64,000 nt of DNA from Limonium bicolor (GCA_023374045.1 CM041776.1:142107296-142171295); one strand, 5' to 3'. Numbered from the stretch's first letter, positions 1 through 12,337 are shown. Notes: generated from the letters alone by a model not told the origin. Program-made: numbers and translations.

Positions 1-1061
1 CTCAGTCTGCCTCATCTCAGCAACCATCGGGCAGTCTTCGTAGTCATGGCTGTCTCCACACTGAGAACAGCATACCTCATTTGGACCAGTAGACACCTGC
101 TTGACGGCTTGCACAGATGTCTGTCCCATAGTGAGCCGCTCGAGCATCTTCGCCATATTGCCCACTGTGGTACTCAGATGGGCCTGCTCAGCAGCAATCT
201 GCTCCATCATAGGGTCTGGAGTTCGAGAGGAGGTCTGCCCAACTGTAAAGACCCTTCCTCCACTGTTGCTCCACTGGCGGAGCTCCTCGCAGTAGGACTC
301 CATGGCTGACATAAATTCCTCTCCGCTTTTAGCCAACAAATTTCCACCCAATGCGGCTCTGACCTCGGCTCTGTGCTCATCTCTCAGCCCTTGAAAGAAC
401 CCCTGGGCCAAGGACGTCATATTCTGACCGTGATGCGGGCACTGGCGGAGCAGCTCCTTGAACCTATCCCAAGCTTCACATATTGTCTCGTTACCGGACT
501 GTCTGAAAGCGGTCAGATCAGCGATCATCTGTCTGGTCCGGGAGATGGGAATATACTTCTCATAGAACCTCTCCGTCAGCAGCTCCCAGGTAGTGATGAT
601 ACCTGGTGGTAGACGGTGGAACCACTTCGAGGCTTCCCCTGATAGACTGTGCTGAAATAAGCACAGCCGAGCATATTCCTCAAGCCCCTGGGACATCCCC
701 AACGAATCCAGATGGACTAAAAACCGGTGGACATGGTCGAGTGCATCAGCCGGGTCTGCGCCTGAGAAGGTCCCTGCTGGATGATTCCTGACAGCGTTTG
801 TCTGATGGCTTGGTTTCAACTTTTGCCATTCTGCTGTTAATTCAGCTGTGAGGTTCGGTAAAGTCACAGGTCCTCTTCTAGGAGCAGCTGGCGGCCGATT
901 TATTCTTCCCAAAGTGGACTGCTCAGCGTTGGCGGGATGGCGGTCAGCGTTAGCGCAGCCATGGCGAAGGTGAGTGCTCTTCTCGCTCTTCGAGCTGTAC
1001 GGTTGATCTCTAAGTCTAAGTTGAATCTTGGTGGACCTCGAGATCGAGTACGTGCGTGCAT
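1..1061 (-). pseudogene. gag: Athila-type gag, 5' portion, frameshifted near its start
   Basis: Gag forms the virus-like particle and packages element RNA. One minus-strand frame is open from about 1165 to position 1 and carries a typical plant retrotransposon gag domain: a proline-rich leader, then in order FSGADPADAL, CLFQHSLSGEASKWF, TWELLTERFYEKY, AWDRFKELLRQCPHHGQNM and FFQGLRDEHRAEVRAALG. Next comes a knuckle CSQCGDSHDYEDC (CX2CX3HX4C) close to position 40. The only good start codon near the 5' end (1061-1059, MHARTRSRG, a basic leader) is in another frame, which stops at 902-900. A one-base shift around 960-985 is therefore needed to join leader and domain, so this copy is probably not functional as it stands, unless the shift is a sequence error. 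A non-ATG or spliced start is the alternative. The C-terminus is outside the window. Confidence 0.85.
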
Positions 1062-1129
1062 TCACCAACACCTGCACAGTTAAACAAAACAAATCAAATA
1101 AAACAAAAACAATTGACAACCAAGGCAAA

Positions 1130-1150
1130 GGACTTGACAAAGTCAAGTCC
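1130..1150 (-). other. Hairpin overlapping the end of the primer site
   Basis: Perfect inverted repeat with 9-bp arms, GGACTTGAC and GTCAAGTCC, and a 3-base loop. It overlaps the last four bases of the primer site. A leader RNA structure is inferred (priming, dimerisation or packaging). Confidence 0.6.
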
Positions 1151-1165
1151 CCGGCAACGGCGCCA
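1147..1165 (-). other. Primer binding site, tRNA-Asp type
   Basis: On the minus strand this reads TGGCGCCGTTGCCGGGGAC, complementary to the 3' end of plant tRNA-Asp (...CCCCGGCAACGGCGCCA). It lies three bases inside the LTR end, where minus-strand DNA synthesis starts. Confidence 0.9.
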
Positions 1166-2219
1166 TTTTGCAAACAGGGAAAATGATCTACTAAAACTAA
1201 ACAAATTAATCTAGAAAATAATAAATCAATAAGTCTGTCGGGTTGCAAAAATCCCGGTCACTACAGAATAGACAGTTAAGCAACCAAGTATCGAACCGTG
1301 GGACTTGAATAAATAAGCCTAAGTCCTATCCTAAATCCTAAGAAAACTGGAAATTAGGGGGGTTGTGAATTGTTTTTGGAACTGAATCAAATAAATGCAA
1401 ATCAGAATTGAATTAAGCAATCGGTAAAAATGAATGATGAGTTTGATAATATGAGTGGAACTCTGGGCTCGGGTTGTTCTTTTCTGGTTGAATCTAGTAA
1501 CTCCTACAATTTAATTATGAGAAACGGAAAGGCCAATTCTTTCTATCTCTTTCAATGCTAAATCCTAGTTCATTGAAGAGCTCACCTATCAGAACGTGAC
1601 AACTCTAATCTAGCAGTTGGCAAAAACACATATAGGTGGAATAAGCACAAAGAATTGTTAGCGTTCGTAGGAAAGATTATCTATCCGACTAATCCTTCCC
1701 CAAATTCCCAGGTTAATTCGAACTCCCTATTAATCACCTTGTCTGATCTTAATAGGTTTCGCAAAACAACTCTATAACTCGCGAAATTAGTAGAGAAGAA
1801 AATTGATAATCATTAACCTGGAAACAATCCGTCACAATCTCATAATCAAACTGCAGAATCTTTAACTACATTGAATCCATCTTGAACAAACCCTACCCCA
1901 GAGTTAAATCCCTACTAGCCAGACATTGCAATGGAACAGATAAATACAATCAACATAGAAATCATCTAAAGGAAGAAAAACCCTTCTGTTGAACGATTAT
2001 CCAGTATCGATGGCTGCAGGCGCAAGGTTGAAGATGATGGTCGCACTTCCTTCTGTCGATGCTCCTCCAGAACGATGTCGATATGATTGGTGAATGTGGA
2101 TGAAGGTGAACTGATGCAATTGGCGTGGATGAATGGAGAGAACTTCGTTTATCAGCGTGTGAGAGAGTGTGTTGTAATGATCGATGATGAATGAATACCT
2201 TTCTCCTCTGATTAGGTCA

Positions 2220-2228
2220 GTTAAATAG
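2220..2228 (-). promoter_or_regulatory. Candidate TATA-like element of the Athila LTR
   Basis: Minus strand CTATTTAAC, about 57 bp downstream (element sense) of the palindrome array and followed by an AT-poor leader. A TATA-like variant only; chosen by position. Confidence 0.35.
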
Positions 2229-2284
2229 ACTTTTCCTCTCTCTTTTTCCCTTCAAAACGCCGAGTTTGTGCTGAATTTTCGTCC

Positions 2285-2536
2285 TGTCCGAACATTGGTC
2301 CGGACTTCAATGTTCGGACACAGTGTTCTGAGCGCTTCAAGCCTGAAAGTTTCGACTTGTGTCCGAACTTAGATGTTCGGACACAAGTTCGGACATGCTC
2401 CGTACATCAGACCTCCGGCTTTTCTTAACTATGTCCGAACTTCGATGCTCGGACTGAAGTTCGGACATCCATCAGGCGCAGCACACAAACCCTCGACTTG
2501 CGTCCGAACTTGGAAGTTCGGACACAAGTTCGGACA
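2285..2536 (-). repeat. Four tandem 36-bp palindromic modules in the Athila LTR
   Basis: Modules at 2285-2320, 2360-2395, 2432-2467 and 2501-2536 (periods 75, 72, 69). Each is three consecutive 12-mers. The outer two are inverted copies (TGTCCGAACTT and AAGTTCGGACA, or CATT/AATG variants in the first) and the middle one is a third, looser half-site. The 30-40 bp spacers between modules are unrelated to each other. They sit upstream of the likely promoter in element sense. Confidence 0.8.
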
Positions 2537-2782
2537 TTCCTTCAAAATCCTCCAAATTCTTATCTTGACTCCGATTCGACCCCCGTTTGTTGCATTATCT
2601 CCCTTGTGAGTAAATCTAGTGTTTCCTTGGCTTTTCTCTGCATTTAACATAGAAAAAGAGTATCAAGCCTTAACAAACAGAAAACCAAAGGAAAACGTAA
2701 GATAAGTGTGGAATATTGTTGATGCGTGTACACAAATTAGGCATTAAAGACTACCAAAACCATTCATATCTCACACTCATCA

Positions 2783-3354
2783 GTTATCATTTATTGATTC
2801 GATAATTTAGGCGTTGCTATGTTTCCATTAGTCACAATATGACTCTTTACTACGAGCCTCTTATACAAAACAGACTCATCTCTGAGTCGTATTACGCACT
2901 AAATGAAGCCACACATCAATCAGAAAGATTAGCTCACAAACATACATCAAGACAACAATGAAGGCAATAAACCATTTCACGCTTTAGTCTTGATTAGCGG
3001 CATACAACATACAAATCAACGTAACTCGGTTAGCATACAGGGATGAGGAAATCATACCTTTCACCGGAGTTAGCTTTACCATGTGTTCCCTTGTTCCTTG
3101 GTTCACACTTGTTCCACTGATAATGTTTTCAACATTGTTGTTAATACTATGCTCATACGATATACAAGTAGTTACTACTCCCTTACTTACCCCGTGATCC
3201 CGGTACACTTAATGTTCTTATACTTACAACTTCCTTAACTGTTTCCTTACTCACATGTGCATTTCCTCATCCTTTCTTCCCATTAATGTTGTGTTACTAC
3301 ATTTACATATACCTATGTGTATAGGCATATACTTATATACATATGATAACTCTA

Positions 3355-3396
<42 letters not shown>

Positions 3397-6015
3397 ACTC
3401 GACCGACCTTACCCAGGGTCGGTCTCAAGGTCGGTCGAAGTCAGTAAGGAATTACGCTGGAAAATTACAGGGCCGACGACCTTGCAAGTCCGGTCCCAAG
3501 GTCGGTCCATTCCAGTGAGTTACTTAACGGAGAATTTTAGCCCGACCGACCTTGCAAGTCCGGTCGCAAGGTCGGTCCATTCCAGTAGCTTACAAGACGG
3601 AAATTTTTTTTTTTAGTCGACCGACCTTGCAAGTCCGGTCGCAAGGTCGGTCCATTCCAGTAGGTTGCATTACTGGGAAATTCTTCTGGCCGACCGACCT
3701 TGCATGTCCGGTCCCAAGGTCGGTCCATTCCAGAAGGTTTCCGTCCTTTGTAAATCTGGCTCGACCGACCTTGCAAGTTCGGTCCTAAGGTCGGTCCGGC
3801 CCAGTACTTCAGTTTTCATTTCTGTTTTCAGTCCTCTCCTTTACCCATTACTTCCCCATTGTTCCTACACTTAATCCCACATATTTTAACACTACTTAGG
3901 CCCTCAAAATTGCCTTGATTCATCCCCCCAAATACCTTACTCACTTCTAAATCCATATACACCATTTCTCCTCACTCCCTTCAACACTTGTAACAGTTTT
4001 TGTTACACTTGTGCTACAGATTTTATAATTCAATTCTCCCATCCAATACTTCCTCAATCATTGCCAATTCTAGCATCCTAATTACCTCTCCTTACCTTGC
4101 CAATTTATTTCCAAGCCATTGCACTCCCTACACCCAAGTTCCAACACTCATTTTACAAAATCCTGCACACCAATTTCTTCCTAGTTCCACAATGCATTTT
4201 GGTACCTCTCTTGCTACAGATTTTGCGTCCTAATACTCTCATACCACCACTACCATTCCATGGTCATTAAACACCTTTATTAAATCCAATACACACCTTG
4301 GTTCTCCCTTTCACCAAGTCATTCTTTAATGCTCAATTCCTACCAAAATTTTGCCATAGTTCACCTACTTTTCCTTACATCCTCAAATACACATTCTCTC
4401 CTCAAATTCCACCTAAAGCTAGCCACACCCAACAAGGGTCCTACCAGCACACATACAAAATCCTAATACACCAATGCTTCCTCAATTACAATACCAATAC
4501 AACATTATTCCTCAAATAGCATTACTAATATACATACACCATTCATTTGGCTCTAAGGCCTACATATCCACACATTTACTCACTAGTACTCAAATGTCCA
4601 CAACTACATTACCAATACAATAGTTGAGGTCCTTTATTTGTTTACCCATTCCCATTACACTAATGCATTTAAAATTAAGCATTAAGAAGAGCTCTTACCT
4701 TGAGCTTAAATTTCCTTTCCTCCTTTCCAATTCTTCCCTTCCTCTCATTCTTGTACCAACCGGTCACATGGGAGTGGAGTTGTCAAACTCCACCCCAACA
4801 CCCAAGAACACAAAAATGCATTTTAGTTACTCTTCCAAACCCTTAGAGAATTCTAATTCCATAAAAAGGCTTAGAGTACAAGTTAGGGTTTTACCTTTGG
4901 GGGTCTTTGAGAGGGATTCTCACCCTTGAATCAAGAATGGGGTTACTCCACCATTGGAGGGTTGAAATGGAGCTCAAAACCAAGAAGGAAAACAAGGTAA
5001 GAGAAGTAGCCAAAATCGGCCAAGGCAAGAAAATGGGGAAAATGAGATTTTCTCTTGAAACTTTTTACCTTGTTTGAAGAGGAGACTCCAAGCTTCACAA
5101 TGGTGTGCTTTTCTCTTCAAATGGGGAAAACCCATGGAGATGAAGTTGCTCATTTTCAGATTTTGAAGAGATAGAAATGTAGAGCTTGAAGAGAGGAGTT
5201 CAAATATGTATTGTTTTTGATTTGGAGCTTACATGTGGATGGAGCATGAGGATGAAGTTGGAGTTGCCATGGAAGCCATGGGAGAGCTCTCAAAAATCGC
5301 CCAAGCCAGAGAGGAAAGGAGGGAGACGGTGAGAGAGGGGGAAATAGGAGAGAGAAGAGGGAAAAGTGAGAATAAGAGGTGAGAGAGTGTGGTTTTACTT
5401 TTGTACTTTATTTGTTTTGCTTTTTGGTTCCCTCTACTTATTAGCTAGTTACATGTGTATGAGAGGGTTATTTGACCCATTAAAAATCGGCCCCACACTA
5501 CTACTAGCTGGAGCGTTTTTCGTCATTTATAGAAAACGCTCGTTATTTTGCCCGGTTTGATACTGTTCACTAACCGGACCCGTTTTCCGGAATTTTCTCG
5601 TTTCTTTATTTTTATTGGTTATTAAGCTTCCATAATGCTTAATAATTATTATTTAATTATTTATAATTTTTACGGGTCTGTTTGACCACTTAAAGTCATG
5701 TTTTCGGGTTTCCTCGAAAAACGTGCGCTAAAGCTCTTTTAGCGTTTTAATACATTTCTTGGATCCGTTTTCTTTGGGAATCATTCCCGTATACTAATTA
5801 GGCATGAATAAGCCTTAGGAATCCTTACGATACTATAACCAAGGTCTCGTACCTCCTATGGTTATTTAACGCTCATTTTAGCGTTTTCCGCTTTCTAAGC
5901 GTTTTTCTCATTCCTTGGATTTATTTTCTTTACCAAAAATTACTTAGGCACTATTAGGCCCATAAATACTATAGTAGGATAATATAATCACCATATTTAT
6001 GTTCGGGGTATTTCA
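2783..6015 (-). repeat. LARD LTR 1 (partial, interrupted by the Athila-like element)
   Basis: Corresponds to the part of LTR 2 from about 17744 to 20961. The remainder lies beyond the Athila-like insertion, outside the window. It ends at CA 6014-6015 (element-sense TGAAATACCCC). It carries a 36-base TA tract at 3358-3393, the palindrome cluster, a purine-rich tract at about 5308-5392, and the AGCGTTTT motif cluster at about 5512-5910. No gene is seen. Confidence 0.88.
3401..3804 (-). repeat. Six-unit palindromic minisatellite of LARD LTR 1
   Basis: Units of about 72 bp, each opening with GACCGACCTTG and closing its palindrome with CAAGGTCGGTC. The second unit has lost part of its left arm (GACGACC). 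Preceded by the longest TA tract of the six copies. Confidence 0.85.
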
Positions 6016-6028
6016 ATCTACCCCCCTG
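6016..6028 (-). other. Polypurine tract of LARD unit 1
   Basis: Minus strand CAGGGGGGTAGAT directly abuts the LTR start TGAAATACCCC. This is the expected plus-strand priming site and it fixes element orientation. Confidence 0.8.
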
Positions 6029-6400
6029 AAAGACTTGCCCTCAAAGTTGGTGAATCTAATACTGTTACTCGTACCAATACTCTATGCTAAGGTTATGACC
6101 TCTACATATGACTTGTCAAACTCCAAATGTCTGACATGATGCATACTACGCATCCAAACAGCATGTCACTGCATGCATAGCAATCAAAAATATCCGTTTT
6201 ACTCCTCTCCAAGGGGGGTCCATCCGCAGACAATTAGGTACAATCCTCCCCCAATGGAGAGTGATCCCTCAGGTACCGGTCACGTTTGAACACTTACGCT
6301 TTCTGGTTCACGGCCGTCATGACTTGAGCACTTACGCTTTCTGGCTCTACGGTCCTTTGGTTCTGATCAAATTCATTTGCACATATAGAGATCCTCAGGC

Positions 6401-6453
6401 ACTTACTCATACTTACTTACTCATACTTTACTCATACTTACTCATACTTACTC
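6401..6453. repeat. Simple repeat TTACTCATAC in LARD internal
   Basis: Imperfect tandem ACTTACTCAT/TACTTACTC units. Copy number differs between array units (sisters near 21351, 36243, 46021 and 55797), as expected of slippage. Confidence 0.7.
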
Positions 6454-9400
6454 GGGACTACACTGCCCCAGTGCCCTTGGAAAAATACAAAACACCCACT
6501 GTTACCGTACACCGGTGTAGTGGTTTCAAACTACTCTACACTTCCACAGACTCAAAACTAGCTTCACCTCCTATGGTTTCGACCGGATACCCGTGCCTAG
6601 GCATGGAAGATCCACTAGCGTCCGTGGGAGCGGTTTTAAAACCGATCCTCATTCTCAAGTTTGAAGAAAACATTGTACCAAATTAGTTTTGGAAATTCAT
6701 TTTGAAAACTTTGCATACATCTCCCAAGTTCAATTTATGATGGTTATTCCTATTACTAGTGTTATTATTGTGGCCACTTAAGGGAGCTTCCAGAGTCCTT
6801 CAACCCCAATGTGATCAGCATTGGTGTTGAATTATCCTTCCACCCCCATTTGTGTTCGGCTTCCCTTGATCGCTAGCAAATCAAGTTCCACTTCCCACCT
6901 CAATACAAACAGACAGATTGTCAAACATTATTTCGTTTTCTATCTTTTTAATCTTGCTACTCATAATCATCACATACATTCCCAATTTATATGATTCACT
7001 TACTTACTTACTAATCATCTCATCAATTATTACTGCATCCTCTCCAACAACTATACTTAAGAAATTCATGGGTATAATATCCCATTAATCTGCTATACCA
7101 AATTCATACTCATAAAATACATCGGTTTCGTGTCGATTTATACTCATTACATTACATTGGTTCCATACCGATTTATACTCCTCAAGTCTCCCATACATAC
7201 TCATTCTTCATACTATTACCAATCGGGGTTCTCATTCCCCTGGAGTTTCACTACTCCTTTTCCTATACTTGCTTCTCAAATTACCACAATTACACGATGC
7301 GTGAATACAAATGTTTATGTAACATGAGTATCAACCATCAAGACGAATTCTCTTGCGCTATGCGCGTTGTAGTTTACGCACCTATCACGTAAAACTACAT
7401 TTCACGGTTTTCGCTCTACCCCCCTTAAAAGGGATTACGCCCACGTAATCTACCATGTGTCATCATTGGACATTGGTCGTAGGCATTCAGCCGTCATGGA
7501 GCGGTTCAGTTTCCATGCGGTCTATTATACAATGTTCCTTGATCAACGGGTCTTAACCGTACTGTCGGTTAGTCCCTGCATCAAGAATTTCCATCGGAGT
7601 TTATTTAACTCTTAAACCGGTTCGGTTCTAGCCTGAATGGCTTTAAGGCATTAACGATTAACCTTTTATTTACTAGGTGTACTTCACTTAGAATTCTGGC
7701 CCACTAGCTTCTGCTGCGCGACCCTGATAACTTGGGTTATTCGCCCTTCTTGTTATCTTAAATGTGCTATACAACACCTTTTATCCTTCTTGTTGCGGAA
7801 ATAAGGTTTATTGACCAAGTGTGATGTTCTCTTACCGTGCTCAAATTCGGTGAGTTGTAGATTCATAATCAGCTCTCTGGTAATGTATATACATACTGTT
7901 ATGTTTGTAGTGATCATTCACTTGGTTTCTCCGACTTATTGTCGGTTGAGGTTAAGTCACTACTTGGTTGTAGTGCTTCCTCTACTGTTAGTGGCTTCTG
8001 AATTGTACCAGTTTCTCTGGTTCATTACAAGTGTTCTTTACTTGTATGACCTTGCATTTTTAATGCGTCGGTCCTTGTGACTCTCTTAAGTCTCCTTTCG
8101 CTTTTATTCCAATGGAATTCACATCTTGTGATTAGGTCGCACGGTTTGTTTCTAAGCTTTTGCTTAGCTGGCTTATGCCATGTTCACTGGTGAAAGGAAG
8201 AATTTACTACTACTTACATTTTCCATATTCCTAGCTATCCCACTAGATCATTAACTACACAAGTGCAATACCAAAACACTCAGTCCTACAGAATGCAGAG
8301 GCGTGAACCCTTGGCAGTAACTCTCTTATGAGATCGCAATAGGACTGATCGTTACTTTTTCAGGTGGTGCTTCATCATTTGGTGCAGACTTCTGGCTTGT
8401 TGCCCAGTCTGTCTACCATCTTATTTTAACTACTTCATAGCATCGGGTGATTATTCACATGCATTGGTCGCCTGCTGCGCACCATGTTCTTACTGATTCT
8501 ACAGTATTGGTTTGCATGGCTCCGCTGTTGTTAGCTTCAGCTCCTGCATTTCTGTCGCCTATACAATGGTTCCCCGTGTATTTGGCAAATACGGAGTATG
8601 GTATTCCTTTATTTTTCTGAGCTCCCTGAGCATCATTGTTTTATAACCGGTATTCCTTGGTTGTCAACAATTGCTGCTGAAGCTTATTTCATATTGCTTA
8701 ACAATAGTTGTATGCTCAAGCTTGACTACACTAGTAGTTCTGAAAGGAATATATTTCCCGACAGTTATTGATGGCGTCCCATTCTTGGGATCCACGTGTT
8801 CACCGCCCTTGCGGTTTCACATTTATGAAGGGCGTCCTCATTCATCGATTGTTACTCTTTCATTGGTGCCGTCCTTGACAGCCTTCCATATTGTTCACCT
8901 TGGTTTTGCAACCATTGGTTGTGTAGTAACAGTTTCATGGCCTACTAGCCATGTTGCCTAGAGCTTACTCATCATAGGTTGTTTTCCAAGTGGTTATTTC
9001 CCCATACACCATCGCTGGATTTGGAGGTGATACTGGGCTCCCTGACAAGATCGTCACATCACGCTTCCGTCAGTGGAGACCCTTTTGCATCTTGGTATTG
9101 ATCGATACCGTTTATTAATTTGGGGTATCCCCTATCAAGTGGGATCTCGTCGGTGTTCTAACCGGTTGCTCGTTCGATTGTGGTGTTTTTACCACGACAT
9201 CTCGTTCAACTGTGTTGACTTGCTACACTTATGGATTGCTCCTGGGTATTACCGATTATGCGGTAGCATCTGGCATGTATGAGTATTTCAGTTTGTTGTC
9301 CTACCTTGCGGTTCTGGATCTGAGTTATCCGTTTCCGGTTGTAACGTCTCCCGTTCTTAGGGTAGACCATTGGTGTTTTTTCCTTGTGTTATAACGGATT

Positions 9401-9713
9401 TGATATCCCCGGTGATGAATGGCATTTCTAGTACCTTATAACATCGTCCTGTGTTTTTGTGGTAGTTGATCTGGGAATTCTATCCCGTTCATTGAGCACT
9501 GATGTGTTAATGTTAGGCATTTGCCTTACTATGCTTGGACTGGGTATTCCTTCCAGTTATCATGCTTTACTTAGATATATTCGAGACATATCCAATGTCT
9601 TATCCCGTTGTTAGTGCTTCTTGCACTTTCAAACTCTTAATGGTTCTCCTGAAGTGAGTTTCTGACTCTTTAGCTTGTAACTATCGGAGTTCCTTTGTTC
9701 GGTCGAGGTTAAC

Positions 9714-9759
9714 CAACTGTTCTATTTCAAATTCACTTATGGTCCGTAGAATAGAGTTG
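9714..9759. other. Small stem with compensatory base pair (unit 1 copy)
   Basis: CAACT-gtt-CTATT pairs with AATAG-AGTTG across a 23-base loop. A9724 faces T9752 here. In units 3-5 the same pair is G-C (see findings). Function unknown. Confidence 0.5.
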
Positions 9760-10511
9760 ACTACTCCCGTGTTTCGTACACTACATGTATACATACGTGG
9801 GGTACCGTCTTGGCACGTTACCACTTACCTAACTATCTGTCAGGCCCACAAGCTCCTTCGGAGTGCGGTCGTCCCATATCCCGTATTGGGTACACTCGTA
9901 GTGTTCGTCACACGCCTAGGTGAAGTATTCTCTTGTCAACTCCGCTTGTATCATTCTATGATACTCACCGTATTTCCGTTTGTTTGGTTTTAAAAATCCA
10001 AGGTTTGAAAGAAGAGTTTGTGATTTTGAAATAAGAAATTGGTGTTTTGGAATAACAGTTCAGTGTTAAAAGGAATTCTTCATGGCGTTGCCATGTTTGC
10101 GGTCTTGACCAAGTTCAGCTTCTTGCTGATTGGTATGTCCTTAATACAATGGTCGAGCCGTTAGGGCCTTCCCGAGGATTGGTGATCCTATATTGCTCCA
10201 TTCGTCATAGCGGCACTTTAGCAAGTATTTGCGGGTTGTTAAAGGTATTCTAATCGTCTAGTAGTTGCTGCACTGCCCTGGGCAAGTGCGCGGGTAGGTT
10301 GTTTTTCGGTTAACGCATACCGGTGGCGGTATCGTTCCATCCATAATTGGTGGTTTTATTAGTCTTCATTTGATCTTTTGATCTTGGTGATCGATCTCCT
10401 GAGTCGCTTCTCAGTGTACTTGACGTGGTTGTCGTCCATCCGGGTGGTCTCACCTTCAGTGTGGTTAACAAGACCTGACTTATCCTTAGGAACCAGGTTG
10501 TGGTCCTATAG

Positions 10512-10516
10512 TTGTA
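10512..10516. repeat. Left target site duplication of nested element a
   Basis: TTGTA, against GTGTA at 15686-15690. The empty sites at 40362-40366, 50120-50124 and 59909-59913 read GTGTA once, so the left copy has one substitution. Confidence 0.8.
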
Positions 10517-10830
10517 TGATAAGTGTCCAAATGAGCATGATTTATAGGTGTATTTCATATATAATATTAGCACTTTTCTTGCTCATTTCTCCACTTCGGT
10601 TAGTTTTCCTCTAGTTTACGTTTTATGTTTATCTCACAAATTTATTGGTTTAACATGAGGAAAACCAAGCTGGAAGTAAAGTAGACGAAGAAACAAACAC
10701 ATAGGCGCAAACGGCTCGAAAAACGGAGTCCAAACGAAGAATCTAGAGCTCCTAGAAGAAATAAGCCTGTACATCGAGATAACAGGCGGACATGTACATC
10801 GTGATAACAAGCGGACGTCTCACCAAGGCT

Positions 10831-10974
10831 ACCGCCCCATACTGGGCGGACATCACACAGGCAACCGCCTCTAAAGGAGGCGGACGCGAAGGAAGTTACC
10901 GCCACTTATTGGGCGGTTGTCCAGGCGGACAACAAGGAGTTACCGCCACTTATTGGGCGGTTGATCAGGCGCGG
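10831..10974 (+). repeat. Palindromic GGCGG modules in LTR of nested element a
   Basis: Four ACCGCC...GGCGG inverted repeats. The last two are full 36-bp modules (10895-10930 and 10939-10974): a forward ACCGCC half-site then two reverse GGCGG half-sites stepped by 12 bp. The modules lie upstream of the TATA box. Confidence 0.75.
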
Positions 10975-11206
10975 TCGTGACTAATTATCAGTCGCGACCA
11001 GTTCTTCTTCGCCCGTCGTCGTCTGCAACTTACCTTCACCGACTGTCTGCAACTCGCCCACTCGTCCACTGTCTGCGCCTACCTTAATTCACGCGTATGT
11101 TCACCTGTCTGTCCCCTGCAATAAATGATCAATCATGCAAATCTTATCCAGCTTCTTCCACCGCCTCACGCGTCTGTCTATCTTCTCTGCTTCCTCTTCC
11201 TTTCTC

Positions 11207-11214
11207 TATATAAA
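11207..11214 (+). promoter_or_regulatory. TATA box of the nested element LTR
   Basis: TATATAAA within a pyrimidine-rich setting (CTTTCTC before, CCCACGAGC after), a typical plant core promoter. Present unchanged in all four LTR copies (also 14769-14776, 26124-26131, 29659-29666). Confidence 0.7.
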
Positions 11215-12124
11215 CCCACGAGCTATCATCCACCATCCATACAATCCACGACCGAGCAGACCACAAACCACACACCATCTCATTTCTCTCCTTCCGCCTT
11301 CTCCATTTTATTTATTTTACATTCCACAAAATTCACCTCTAGCCCTACGTATACAAAATAGCAGAGTGAGCCGGAGTGATTACGGATGATTTCTATTACT
11401 CTTGTCTCTGTCTATCTATTTAATATGTTAGGCTAGTTTACGTATACTCTGGAATGGTTATTATGTGTTTGTATTAATTATGCATTATTTTTACTGGTTT
11501 TAATTATATATAGTTTGTTACGTTTTAAAGGTTATCTCGCACCTTTTAATAAATGTCATGAGTTTTATTGCTTTCCTAAGTCTATTTTGATCAGACCGGT
11601 GATAAATAGATGGGTTAATTAAGACGTAAAACTGGAGGAAACTTGTTATGATTTAATAAGTTAGTATTCAGTTGCAAATGTAATTCCTCAATACTCCTCT
11701 GCCGTTCGCAGGCTTTTGCTTGAACCTTGATTAGAACCTTGCATTACAGGTGAACGAGTTCTTATGAGGCTATGACTTAGTCCTTAAGATAATTACAGGA
11801 ACCTTGCCAAATTATTAAACCAGTAGAGATAGCTTAATTATGCGATTATATTAACCTGACCCAGAGTTCCATTTTATTTATCTATTAACTTAGTTTATTT
11901 TATCTTTTCTTTTTTTATTTTACAAGTCAATTAATCCCCCCTTTGTGACACGCTTAGGTACTATTATATGTACATTAGTCCCACGGTTCGACATCCGGTT
12001 GCTTACATTTTCACTATACTACTGCGACCGGGATTTGTTTGCAGCCCGACGTTTAATTTGAGTTTTAATTTCTTTTCTTTTAATTTTACACCAGTTTAAC
12101 CACTCACTTTATAACGTCTGCAAA

Positions 12125-12158
12125 TGCGCTGTTGCCGGGACTAGTTTATTCTAGTCCC
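12125..12158 (+). other. Primer binding site and adjoining hairpin, nested element a
   Basis: TGCGCTGTTGCCGGGAC (12125-12141) is a slightly decayed tRNA-Asp-type primer site two bases after the LTR. It runs into a hairpin GGGACTAG-tttatt-CTAGTCCC (12137-12158), in the same position as the 9-bp hairpin of the Athila-like element but with different sequence. Confidence 0.75.
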
Positions 12159-12337
12159 TAAGCCCCGGATTATTCACTTGTATTATTAGAATATTTGTTT
12201 ATATTATTTTGTTTGTTGTTTATTTTATTATCTTTAATATTTTGTTTATATTATTATTAATGTTGTTTCTAATTTTTTATTTTCTATCTGTTTTCAGTAG
12301 TTTTGTTATTATACAAAAAAACACAAAAAAAAAAGAA

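Larger units (their letters stand above)
1..2782 (-). mobile_element. Athila-like Ty3/gypsy LTR retrotransposon, 5' part, cut by window start
   Basis: Read on the minus strand the order is 5' LTR (2782 to 1169), primer site (1165 to 1147), then a gag frame running off the window at position 1. The LTR opens with TGATGAGTGT and closes with TTTGCA. Immediately outside it (from 2783) the sequence continues as the LARD LTR at the point matching about 17744 in the uninterrupted copy, so the element is nested in that LTR; GTTAT at 2783-2787 is the likely target duplication, but its partner lies outside the window. Pol and the 3' LTR are not seen. Lineage call: tRNA-Asp primer site, LTR of about 1.6 kb and Athila-type gag. 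Confidence 0.88.
1169..2782 (-). repeat. 5' LTR of the Athila-like element (1614 bp)
   Basis: Starts with TG (2782-2781) and ends with CA (1170-1169) in element sense. The 3' third matches the ends of the LTRs at 10517-15685: both carry the blocks CCCACGGTTCGA, GACCGGGATTT and CCAGAGTTCCA in the same order, so the two families are relatives. The 5' third contains a palindrome array (2285-2536). No coding potential is evident. Confidence 0.85.
10517..12122 (+). repeat. 5' LTR of nested element a
   Basis: TGATAAGTGT...GTCTGCA, 1606 bp. It contains a GGCGG palindrome array (10831-10974), a further inverted repeat GGTCGTGAC/GTCGCGACC just after it, a TATA box, and a 3' third shared with the Athila-like LTR at 1169-2782. 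Bases diagnostic for the 5' LTR: GGTTTAACATG, GACGCGAAGG, CTCCTTCCGCC, CCCACGGTT. Confidence 0.9.

Noticed and set aside
2373..2609. Open frames on both strands across the Athila LTR palindromes
   Set aside because: Products of the inverted-repeat modules; no domain and located in an LTR.
12209..12337. Hydrophobic N-terminal extension of the knuckle frame
   Set aside because: AT-rich leader translated from a non-coding stretch; the ATG at 12338 is the more sensible start.
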